Positions 6,568 to 13,225 of a stretch of 13,225 nucleotides of DNA are shown one piece after another. Within the stretch, counting starts at the first letter, position 1, and every line of letters starts with the position of its first letter. The position numbers and the translations under genes are program-made. Source of the DNA: Candidatus Sericytochromatia bacterium (GTDB lineage Bacteria; Cyanobacteriota; Sericytochromatia; UBA7694); contig CAJYHH010000900.1 of assembly GCA_913773825.1 (NCBI GenBank), positions 1 through 13,225 on the forward strand. Reading direction: 5' to 3'. The notes under the pieces were generated by a model that had not been told where the DNA came from, made no database searches, and worked only from the letters and a program-made list of their open reading frames with translations.

Positions 6568-6570
6568 TAT

Positions 6571-7143
6571 CTACGCGTCTGGATTTTTGCTCTTCAGGCT
6601 TTCAAGCAGAATCTGACGATAGGTCCAGATATAGACGACACCTGACAAAATAGTCAGCAAGACCGCAATCGCGTAGATCGCCATGCCGAGGTCAATAAAC
6701 GTGCGGTCGCGGAGATTTTCACTGCGTGAAACTAAAAAGATCATAATTGCGGCCATCTGGGCAGCGGTTTTGGCTTTGCCAATATTATCAGCCCCCATCA
6801 CCACGCCGTACTCTGTTAAAAGACCGCGTAGGCCGGTAATTAAAAACTCACGACCAATCACCACTACAACTGTCCAGACGGGCAGTTGGATGATGCTGTC
6901 AGCGGCGAAGGCGACTAGGGCCGTCGCCACCAACAATTTATCTGCTAAAGGATCCAGCAGTTTACCTGCATCACTGACCTGCTTAAAGCGGCGGGCGTAG
7001 TAGCCGTCAAACCAATCGGTACAAGCGGCTACTACAAACACAACCAGGGCCAGGGTATCGAACTTCATGCCCGCTGTTACAAAGTAACAGAAGGGCACAA
7101 TCAGGACGAGCCTGAGCAGAGTGAGCAGATTGGGAATCGTCAA
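6571..7143 (-). CDS. pgsA: CDP-diacylglycerol-glycerol-3-phosphate 3-phosphatidyltransferase
   Basis: This 190-aa inner-membrane enzyme makes phosphatidylglycerophosphate from CDP-diacylglycerol and glycerol-3-phosphate, the committed step to phosphatidylglycerol and cardiolipin. The CDP-alcohol phosphotransferase signature is complete: Asp43, Asp46-Gly47, Ala50-Arg51, Gly60, Asp64 and Asp68. The N-terminus TIPNLLTLLRLVLI is characteristic of PgsA, and hydrophobic helices cover most of the rest. The start codon is TTG (7143-7141), overlapping the TGA of the upstream gene as TTGA. The conserved N-terminus leaves no alternative start, since the next Met is at residue 26, inside the domain. No clear ribosome site precedes it, so it probably depends on translational coupling to the lipoprotein gene. 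No T-rich terminator was found downstream. Confidence 0.95.
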   Translation of the reverse strand: MTIPNLLTLLRLVLIVPFCYFVTAGMKFDTLALVVFVVAACTDWFDGYYARRFKQVSDAGKLLDPLADKLLVATALVAFAADSIIQLPVWTVVVVIGREFLITGLRGLLTEYGVVMGADNIGKAKTAAQMAAIMIFLVSRSENLRDRTFIDLGMAIYAIAVLLTILSGVVYIWTYRQILLESLKSKNPDA

Positions 7144-8450
7144 GGCAGTTTAAACAGAGACAGGCTGCTCATGATCTGATTTGGCGCTGCAACAGGCTCA
7201 GCCGGTGTTTCGGGAGCGGGTGCAGGTGCCGACGCAGAGGGCTCAGTGACGGTTTCAGTCCCGTCTTCAGAGCGGGTGCGGATGGCCTGGCTGGTAAGCG
7301 TGTCAAAGAAGACAATTTTCATACGGCCCAGCGGGGGGGCGTTAGCTGCTGAAACAGCGGTACCGAAGTTGCGCTGCGGCGTAACCTGGCCATTGGGCAG
7401 GACTTCTAAGAGTGAGATGTTGTAGCCGCCACCCCCGTTGCTGACATAGATTTGCTGGTCAGTCGAGGTGACATCAACACCGACAGGTGAAGTAGCCGGA
7501 CGGCTGGAATTACCGTTGATCGGGATATTCTGGCCAACAGACTGTAAGTTGACATTGCCGGTGAGCTGGCCAGGATTGTTGATGACGGTAATCACGTTAG
7601 CAGCTGAACCGGTGATATACAGACGGTTAGCGGCTTTGGCAATCGCGATGTTTTCAGGGGTGATAACCGGATTGGTCTGATCACGCAGGGTGACCTGGGC
7701 AACGGGCTGCTGAATATTGGCGCCGTTAAAGACCAGTAACTGGTCGTTTGCTGAATCAACGACATATACGCGGCCATTGCGATCAACAGCTACGTCTCTT
7801 AAGTCAACGCGAGCCGTTGCGGCGGGCTGGAAAAACTCAGCCAGGGTGAAGTTATCAGCCTGAGACTGGTTAAAGGCCAGCAGAGTGCCGTTAGCGCGAT
7901 CGACGACAAACAGACGATTGTTGTCAGGTGAGACTGCAATCTGGGCTGGGCTGGGGCGACGAGCTGTCTGGGCATTGCTAAACGGAATGCGGATCGAGCG
8001 CAGCAGGTTGGGCAAACGGCTCGGGACGGTTGTATCCAGAATCGCAATTGAGCCAGTGTCACCCACGGTGATATAAGCGCGGTTGCCGATTGAGTTAAAG
8101 GCAACGCCCTGGGGCTGAGCGCCCTGAACGTTAACGCGACCACGACTGATTAATTCAGTACCGGTCAGACGCTCAAACACAGAGATAGAACCATCGTTAA
8201 TATTGGTGACAAGGGTGCGGCGGCTATCAGTTGAAACCGCGATATCATCGGGACGCGCACCGGTTTCGAGGGTGCTAACAACTCGGTGATTGAGCAGGTT
8301 AAAGACATACATCTCATTGGTGGTGGGGCTCAGGATCAAGGAGATGTTATTGGATGGGACGTTGCCGGAGCCAGGCGTACAGCCAGCCAGGGAGAGGGCG
8401 GCGAGGGCGGCCAGGGCCGGGCGTAAAAATCTCTGTTGCTGCTCTTTCAT
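7140..8450 (-). CDS. Beta-propeller (YncE/NHL-like) lipoprotein
   Basis: The 436-aa protein has a lipoprotein signal peptide with Cys24 (SLAGC) and Thr at +2. Residues about 36-380 contain seven propeller-type repeats. Each has a pattern like PxxIAVSPDxxRLFVVD; clear ones start near 68, 113, 168, 218, 265 and 322, after a first strand at 36-50. This suggests a seven-bladed propeller, probably a binding or scaffold surface rather than an enzyme. Residues 403-423 are Pro/Ala/Glu-rich, a likely flexible linker, and a short hydrophobic end (NQIMSSLSLFKLP) follows. ATG 8450 is preferred because the signal peptide begins there and AGG lies 9 bases upstream; an in-frame TTG at 8459 would add three residues. 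The stop overlaps the pgsA start, so the two form an operon. Confidence 0.9.
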   Translation of the reverse strand: MKEQQQRFLRPALAALAALSLAGCTPGSGNVPSNNISLILSPTTNEMYVFNLLNHRVVSTLETGARPDDIAVSTDSRRTLVTNINDGSISVFERLTGTELISRGRVNVQGAQPQGVAFNSIGNRAYITVGDTGSIAILDTTVPSRLPNLLRSIRIPFSNAQTARRPSPAQIAVSPDNNRLFVVDRANGTLLAFNQSQADNFTLAEFFQPAATARVDLRDVAVDRNGRVYVVDSANDQLLVFNGANIQQPVAQVTLRDQTNPVITPENIAIAKAANRLYITGSAANVITVINNPGQLTGNVNLQSVGQNIPINGNSSRPATSPVGVDVTSTDQQIYVSNGGGGYNISLLEVLPNGQVTPQRNFGTAVSAANAPPLGRMKIVFFDTLTSQAIRTRSEDGTETVTEPSASAPAPAPETPAEPVAAPNQIMSSLSLFKLP

Positions 8451-8518
8451 GCTTACCAACCTGTGACACTTGCTTTGATTGGGGGGTGGAAATTGGGATA
8501 GGGGCCAATCCGTGGATC

Positions 8519-8527
8519 ACTATAACA
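8519..8527 (-). promoter_or_regulatory. Extended -10 promoter of the beta-propeller lipoprotein-pgsA operon
   Basis: On the minus strand the sequence reads TGT-TATAGT, an extended -10 with one departure from TATAAT. The -35 is poor (TTTTGC at 17 bases). The leader to ATG 8450 would be about 60 bases. Confidence 0.5.
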
Positions 8528-8549
8528 TGAATTGCGCGGGCGCAAAACA

Positions 8550-8649
8550 GGGCTATGGGCTGTGGGCCACGGGCTGTCAGCAGAGCTTAAGTCCTTAACG
8601 AAGGGCTTGATGGCTTTGTGCATGGCCCATGGCTCATAGCTCAGAGCCT
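8550..8649. repeat. Palindromic heptamer-repeat element F with nested hairpin
   Basis: The left arm is four 7-base units (GGGCTAT, GGGCTGT, GGGCCAC, GGGCTGT; 8550-8577). The right arm is four (ATGGCCC, ATGGCTC, ATAGCTC, AGAGCCT; 8622-8649). Bases 8550-8569 pair with 8623-8642 over 20 positions. As plus-strand RNA all 20 pair, four of them as G-U. Inside, TTAAGTCCTT (8587-8596) pairs with AAGGGCTTGA (8601-8610) around an AACG loop. Confidence 0.8.
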
Positions 8650-8824
8650 CTTTGGGCCTTTTCCCAATTCAAAAGAAATCATGATACATTGTTAAGGTGT
8701 CATTAAAATTCGTTTGAATGCACCAAAAAACTGTGCAAAACACGCAGACGAAGCAAAATCAAACTCAACACCCACGAAAGGATCTGGACGTTTGTAGCGT
8801 CTTTCACCCCGATTGCTGCAGACG

Positions 8825-8830
8825 AAAAGG
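8825..8830 (+). promoter_or_regulatory. Ribosome binding site fixing the start of the first PPase
   Basis: AAAAGG ends 10 bases before ATG 8841. The frame is open upstream to an ATG at 8718, but that extension (41 residues, polar, Cys-containing) would place a non-family tail before the first membrane helix. Confidence 0.7.
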
Positions 8831-8840
8831 TAGTCTTTTG

Positions 8841-11108
8841 ATGCAACTCAAAGAAATGGTTCTTTACTCTGTCCCGTTGTTGGGCTTATTGGGCCTCATT
8901 ATTATGTGGTTCAAGTCCTCCTGGGTCAGCAAGCAAGATGCCGGCGACGATAATATGAAAGAGCTTGCCGGCTATATCGCTGAGGGGGCTATGGCCTTCC
9001 TGAAAGCCGAATGGAAAATCCTCGCGGTTTTTGTTGTGATCGCTGCTGCGATCCTGGCCTGGTCCGGTACTCTGGTTCCGACTTCTTCGCCAGTCATTGC
9101 AATTGCATTTATTATTGGCGCGGTCTTTAGCGCCACCGCCGGTTATTTCGGCATGAATATTGCAACAAAAGCCAATGTGCGTACAACAAACGCAGCCCGC
9201 TCGGGTCTGAAAAACGCCCTTAACGTCGCCTTTACGGGCGGTACGGTTATGGGTCTTGGCGTTGCCGGTCTGGCTGTACTTGGCCTCGGCGCTCTGTTTA
9301 TTCTCTTCTATAACATTTATGTTGTCAGCGCTGGCGGCACCGTCAACGGCGTTGAAATGGAAAAAGCGATTGAAGTTCTTGCTGGCTTCTCGCTCGGCGC
9401 TGAATCGATTGCGCTCTTTGCCCGCGTAGGCGGCGGGATTTATACCAAAGCTGCTGACGTTGGCGCTGACCTCGTCGGTAAAGTCGAAGCCGGCATTCCC
9501 GAAGATGACGTCCGCAACCCCGCGACGATCGCTGATAACGTTGGTGACAACGTTGGTGACGTTGCTGGCATGGGGGCTGACTTGTTCGGTTCTTATGTCG
9601 CGACAATTCTGGCAACCATGGTACTTGGTCGCGAAACGATCGCGCTGGGTGCCCAGGATCAGTTTGGCGGTCTTTCGCCGATCCTGCTGCCGATGGTGAT
9701 TGCCGGTCTTGGCATCATCTTCTCTGTGATTGGCTGCTCGCTGGTTCGCATCGCTGATGATGACGGCGATGTTCAGACCGCTCTCAATATCGGTAACTGG
9801 ACTTCCGTTATTCTCACCACCATTGCCTGCTACTTCCTCGTGAAGTGGATGCTGCCCGCTAACCTCGAACTGCGTGGCCATGGCTTTACCAGCATGGGTG
9901 TGTTTATGGCGATTCTGGTCGGCTCAATTGTTGGCGCTCTGATGAGCGTTGTGACTGAGTTCTACACAGCCATGGGCAAGCGTCCGGTACTGTCAATTGT
10001 TAAACAGTCTGACACAGGTGCTGCAACCAACATCATTGGCGGTCTGAGCATCGGCATGGAATCTACTCTGATTCCGACAATTATTCTGGCTGCTGGTATT
10101 TATCTGTCTCATCACTTTGCAGGCCTCTACGGCGTAGCGATTGCTGCTGCTGGCATGATGGCTACTACCGCGATGCAGCTGGCAATTGACGCCTTTGGCC
10201 CGATTGCTGACAATGCTGGTGGTATTGCTGAAATGAGCGGTCTGCCCAAAGAAGTTCGTGCTCGTACTGACGTGCTTGACGCTGTGGGCAACACCACGGC
10301 TGCAACCGGCAAAGGCTTTGCCATTGCCTCTGCGGCTCTGACGGCTCTGGCTCTGTTTGCTGCCTTTGTTGGCTTAGCGGGCATTGATTCAATCGACATC
10401 TATAAAGCGAATGTACTCGCTGGTTTATTTGTCGGCGGCATGATTCCGTTTATCTTCTCCTCGCTGGCAATTGCGGCTGTTGGCCGTGCTGCAATGGCGA
10501 TGGTTCAGGAAGTTCGTCGTCAGTTCCGCGAAATCCCTGGCATCATGGAGCACAAAGCGAAACCTGAATACGACAAGTGTGTGGCGATCTCGACCCAGGC
10601 TTCTCTCAAAGAAATGATGCTGCCTGGCGCGATTGCGCTGGTTACACCGGTTGTGGTCGGCTTTGCTTTTGGTCCTGAAGTGCTCGGCGGCCTGCTGGCC
10701 GGCGTCACCGTCAGCGGCGTTCTGATGGGCATGTTCCAGAACAACGCTGGTGGCGCTTGGGACAACGCTAAAAAGTCCTTTGAAGCCGGCGTTGAAATCA
10801 ACGGCAAAATGGAATACAAAGGCAGTGATGCCCATAAAGCTTCCGTTACCGGTGATACGGTTGGCGATCCCTTTAAAGATACTTCGGGTCCTTCGATGAA
10901 CATTCTGATCAAACTGATGAGCATCGTGGCCCTGATTATCGCTCCGCATATCTCTGTTAACCGCGCTCACGGCACCCCCACACCGGGTGCTGAAGCTGGC
11001 GGCGAGCCTCATTCTTCCAGACCCGCAATTGAGCGTCTGGCTGAACGTCAGGCCGATCAGGCTGATAGCCGGATTGCTTATACCGTGAAGCGTTCTAACC
11101 AGAACTAA
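8841..11108 (+). CDS. hppA: Membrane-bound pyrophosphatase, K+-dependent class, predicted H+ pump
   Basis: The 755-aa integral membrane protein (about 16 helices) hydrolyses PPi to pump cations outward. The family's substrate and metal motifs are all present: Lys203, Asp206 and Asp210 (YTKAADVGADL), then Lys214, Glu216, the EDD at 221-223 and DNVGDNVGD (232-240). Later come DNAGGIAEM (457-465), WDNAKK (640-645) and GDTVGDPFKDTSGP (671-684). GNTTAATG (483-490) has Ala487/Gly490, the signature of K+-stimulated enzymes. Helix 6 has Gly250 where Na+-pumps and K+-independent H+-pumps have Glu. Glu188 instead lies in helix 5, seven residues before Arg195, the Flavobacterium-type position, so H+ is the likely ion. 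A hydrophilic tail of about 50 residues (704-755) follows the last helix. It uses TTA leucine codons rarely, unlike the next gene. Confidence 0.97.
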   Translation: MQLKEMVLYSVPLLGLLGLIIMWFKSSWVSKQDAGDDNMKELAGYIAEGAMAFLKAEWKILAVFVVIAAAILAWSGTLVPTSSPVIAIAFIIGAVFSATAGYFGMNIATKANVRTTNAARSGLKNALNVAFTGGTVMGLGVAGLAVLGLGALFILFYNIYVVSAGGTVNGVEMEKAIEVLAGFSLGAESIALFARVGGGIYTKAADVGADLVGKVEAGIPEDDVRNPATIADNVGDNVGDVAGMGADLFGSYVATILATMVLGRETIALGAQDQFGGLSPILLPMVIAGLGIIFSVIGCSLVRIADDDGDVQTALNIGNWTSVILTTIACYFLVKWMLPANLELRGHGFTSMGVFMAILVGSIVGALMSVVTEFYTAMGKRPVLSIVKQSDTGAATNIIGGLSIGMESTLIPTIILAAGIYLSHHFAGLYGVAIAAAGMMATTAMQLAIDAFGPIADNAGGIAEMSGLPKEVRARTDVLDAVGNTTAATGKGFAIASAALTALALFAAFVGLAGIDSIDIYKANVLAGLFVGGMIPFIFSSLAIAAVGRAAMAMVQEVRRQFREIPGIMEHKAKPEYDKCVAISTQASLKEMMLPGAIALVTPVVVGFAFGPEVLGGLLAGVTVSGVLMGMFQNNAGGAWDNAKKSFEAGVEINGKMEYKGSDAHKASVTGDTVGDPFKDTSGPSMNILIKLMSIVALIIAPHISVNRAHGTPTPGAEAGGEPHSSRPAIERLAERQADQADSRIAYTVKRSNQN

Positions 11109-11110
11109 TC

Positions 11111-13219
11111 ATGCATGGCCAGATTGTCGTCATCCTTGCGCTGATTTGCTCGTTGGCGGCACTGGCCTATAGCGGACTGCTGGCTTTTGGCCTTTTAAAA
11201 CTGCCAAGCGGCAATCCGCGGATGCAAGAGGTCGCACTGGCGATTCAGGAAGGCGCAAGCGCTTACCTGGGTCGCCAGACCCGTACTCTGGCCCTGGTTG
11301 GAGCCTTGATTTTTATTGCCCTTTGGGCCAGTCTGGATAACTTTAAAATCCCTTACGTCGCACTCTGCTTTGCAGTCGGTGCGGCGTTTTCTGCATGTGC
11401 CGGTATGATCGGCATGCAGATTTCAGTGCGCGCCAATGTGCGCACGGCTCAGGCCGCTGAAACAGGCTTAGGTCATGCCCTTCAGACATCTTTTAAAGGG
11501 GGAGCCGTCACGGGTTTAGCTGTGGTCGGTTTAGGCATGTTGGGCCTTTCAGGCTTTTACTTGATTTATCAGGCTTTAGGGCTTGAAACCGATGTTTTTT
11601 TAAAAGCGATTATTGGCTATGGCTTTGGGGCCTCATTAATCAGTCTCTTTGCTCGCGTGGGCGGTGGGATTTATACCAAAGCCGCAGATGTGGGCGGTGA
11701 CTTAGTGGGTAAAGTGATTGCGGGTCTGCCAGAAGACGACCCGCGTAATCCGGCTTGTATTGCTGATAATGTCGGGGACAATGTGGGCGATTGTGCCGGT
11801 ATGGGCGCAGACTTATTTGAAACCTATAGCGTGACCCTGATTGCCGCCATGTTATTGGGCTATTTTGCTTTTCAAACTGAAGCTGTTTTAATGCAGCGCG
11901 CGGTGCTTTACCCGCTTGCCTTAGGTGGTGCAGCGATGATTGCGTCGATTATTGCCACTTGGTTTGTCAGGCTGCCCAAAGGCAGCAGTAAAGTAATGGC
12001 CGCTATGTATCAGGGTTTAGCTGCTTCAGCTCTGCTTTCAGCTGGGGCTTTTGCCCTGATTACAAACGTGTTTTTTGAACAGACCGAACTTTCCTGGCTG
12101 CGGCTTTATTTAGCGGCTTTAGTCGGTTTAGGCGTGATGTTGCTGATTACCCTGATCACTGAATATTACACATCCACTAAATTTAAACCTGTCAAATTTG
12201 TCTCTGAACAATCCAGAAGCGGGGCTGCAACTAATATGATCAGCGGCTTGGCTGTCGGCATGCAAAGCACCCTGGCGCCGATTCTGGTGATCTGCGCGGG
12301 TATGCTGTTGGCTTATTATTTAGTCGGTGGCCGCTCTGAGCCCTTAGCTGGAATTTACGGCATTGCGATTGCTGCCACGGCGATGCTTTCAAGCTGTGGA
12401 ATAGTTGTGGCGATAGATTCGTTTGGGCCGATTACAGATAACGCCGGCGGCATTGCCGAAATGGCTCAGCTGGATCCGGAATACCGCGCGATTACGGATG
12501 AACTCGACGCTGTTGGCAATACCACTAAAGCAGTGACTAAAGGATATGCAATTGGCTCAGCTGGACTTGCAGCACTGGTGTTATTTGTCAGCTATACCCA
12601 GGAAATAGATCTGTTACGCCTGCAGCAGGGCCAGCCCAAGCTGGTTTATTTACTCAGCGATCCGCTGGTGCTGACAGGCTTGTTTATTGGCGGTATGCTG
12701 CCTTTTTTCTTTTCTTCGCTGTTTATGAACTCAGTGGGTAAAGCTGCCGGTAAAGTGATCGAAGAAGTTAAACGTCAGTTTGAAGAGATCCCTGGCATTC
12801 TTGAGGGCACAGCCCGACCGGAATATGGCCGCTGTGTGGATATTGTTACCCAGGCAGCTTTAAAAGAAATGATTCTGCCGGGTCTGCTGGCGATTTTAGC
12901 GCCAGCACTAGTGGGCTTTGTTTTGGGACCTTTGGCTTTAGGTGGCTTATTAGTCGGTTCGATTCTGACGGGCCTGCTGCTGGGTATTTTTACTACTACC
13001 GCTGGCGCGACCTGGGATAACGCGAAAAAATATATTGAGCTGGGTTATTTTGGCGGTAAAGGCAGCGAAGCTCATCAAGCGGCGGTGATTGGCGATACAG
13101 TCGGCGATCCGTTTAAAGACACCGCCGGCCCGGCTTTAAATCCGATGATTAAAATTCTCAATATTGTGGCGCTGTTAATTGTCAGCTGGATTGCTGGCGG
13201 CAGTTTATTGGGCCTATAA
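11111..13219 (+). CDS. hppA: Membrane-bound pyrophosphatase, K+-independent class, predicted H+ pump
   Basis: The 702-aa protein starts at ATG 11111, two bases after the stop of the first PPase, with no strong ribosome site (only AGAAC), so translation is probably coupled. GNTTKAVT (469-476) has Lys473/Thr476, the signature of K+-independent H+-PPases. Helix 6 has Asp234 and Glu237 (DLFETY), and helix 5 has Ser175, the usual arrangement for this class. DNVGDNVGD (219-227), DNAGGIAEM (443-451), WDNAKK (635-640) and GDTVGDPFKDTAGP (661-674) are intact. The first loop motif, usually DVGADLVGKVE, reads DVGGDLVGKVI here: Ile203 replaces a normally conserved Glu. No C-terminal tail is present. It uses TTA for leucine often. 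The window ends six bases after the stop, so no terminator is visible. Confidence 0.97.
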   Translation: MHGQIVVILALICSLAALAYSGLLAFGLLKLPSGNPRMQEVALAIQEGASAYLGRQTRTLALVGALIFIALWASLDNFKIPYVALCFAVGAAFSACAGMIGMQISVRANVRTAQAAETGLGHALQTSFKGGAVTGLAVVGLGMLGLSGFYLIYQALGLETDVFLKAIIGYGFGASLISLFARVGGGIYTKAADVGGDLVGKVIAGLPEDDPRNPACIADNVGDNVGDCAGMGADLFETYSVTLIAAMLLGYFAFQTEAVLMQRAVLYPLALGGAAMIASIIATWFVRLPKGSSKVMAAMYQGLAASALLSAGAFALITNVFFEQTELSWLRLYLAALVGLGVMLLITLITEYYTSTKFKPVKFVSEQSRSGAATNMISGLAVGMQSTLAPILVICAGMLLAYYLVGGRSEPLAGIYGIAIAATAMLSSCGIVVAIDSFGPITDNAGGIAEMAQLDPEYRAITDELDAVGNTTKAVTKGYAIGSAGLAALVLFVSYTQEIDLLRLQQGQPKLVYLLSDPLVLTGLFIGGMLPFFFSSLFMNSVGKAAGKVIEEVKRQFEEIPGILEGTARPEYGRCVDIVTQAALKEMILPGLLAILAPALVGFVLGPLALGGLLVGSILTGLLLGIFTTTAGATWDNAKKYIELGYFGGKGSEAHQAAVIGDTVGDPFKDTAGPALNPMIKILNIVALLIVSWIAGGSLLGL

Positions 13220-13225
13220 GTTTAA

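Larger units (their letters stand above)
5961..6570. other. 610-base region without a credible gene
   Basis: It holds the tRNA-Asp promoter at one end and two inverted heptamer-repeat tracts (6044-6071, 6533-6567). Between them lie an 8-base perfect hairpin (6346-6365) and a nested hairpin (6434-6503). A 90-codon minus-strand ORF (5967-6239) runs through the promoter and repeat tract and looks accidental. Confidence 0.6.
8451..8840. other. Divergent intergenic region between the lipoprotein and PPase genes
   Basis: It carries the lipoprotein promoter at 8519-8527 (minus), the palindromic heptamer element at 8550-8649, and the PPase leader. For the PPase I see only a weak extended -10 candidate (TG then TACATT, near 8674-8690) with no good -35. 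In the leader, GACG/CGTC arms lie near 8788-8802. A ribosome site is at 8825-8830. Confidence 0.55.

Noticed and set aside
8718..8840. N-terminal extension of the first PPase by 41 residues
   Set aside because: The family starts directly with the first membrane helix. ATG 8841 has a ribosome site and the extension is polar with no homology that I recognise.
8886..9881. Long minus-strand ORF (331 codons) opposite the first PPase
   Set aside because: It is antisense to a clearly conserved enzyme gene. Its product is polar and Asn/His-rich without recognisable motifs, as expected from the mirrored codon pattern of the PPase.
8841..11108. Na+-pumping PPase
   Set aside because: K+ dependence alone does not imply Na+ transport. 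The helix 6 Glu of Na+ pumps is Gly250 here.

Overview
The window comes from a Gram-negative-type bacterial chromosome of roughly balanced base composition. Four of the nine protein genes carry a lipoprotein signal peptide (lipobox plus Cys, none with Asp right after the Cys), so the organism makes many surface or outer-membrane lipoproteins. Short degenerate repeats with a strict 7-base period sit in several intergenic gaps. They recall the heptanucleotide STRR repeats known from cyanobacteria. A cyanobacterial-lineage organism, perhaps a non-photosynthetic one, is therefore possible, but I cannot name the taxon from this sequence.

Layout. From 1 to 8450 everything is on the minus strand. 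In order of position: a subtilisin-like (S8) lipoprotein protease cut by the left window edge (1-900); an orphan YopX-family protein (1200-1787); a cytosolic membrane-dipeptidase-family (M19) enzyme (1930-2889); a 400-base gene-free stretch with hairpins; a small helical lipoprotein (3291-3881); a second, complete S8 lipoprotein protease (4006-5406) with its own consensus sigma-70-type promoter and a strong intrinsic terminator; tRNA-Leu(UAA) and tRNA-Asp(GUC) (5667-5960); a 600-base gene-free stretch bounded by inverted heptamer repeats; then pgsA (6571-7143), overlapping the end of a beta-propeller lipoprotein gene (7140-8450).

At about 8.5 kb transcription diverges. The plus strand carries two membrane-bound pyrophosphatase genes in tandem, 2 bases apart (8841-11108 and 11111-13219). 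They belong to different biochemical classes. The first has the Ala/Gly signature of K+-dependent enzymes, with its pump glutamate in TM helix 5. The second has the Lys/Thr signature of K+-independent enzymes, with the glutamate in helix 6. Both are predicted proton pumps on PPi, so one transcript would give two pumps with different cation requirements. The first is encoded with a markedly different leucine-codon choice and has an extra C-terminal tail. The second has an Ile in place of a normally conserved Glu beside the substrate-binding motif.

The rest is largely housekeeping (phospholipid head-group synthesis, tRNAs) and cell-surface proteolysis or binding. The least explained elements are the inverted 7-base-period palindromes, the PPase pair and the orphan YopX gene.
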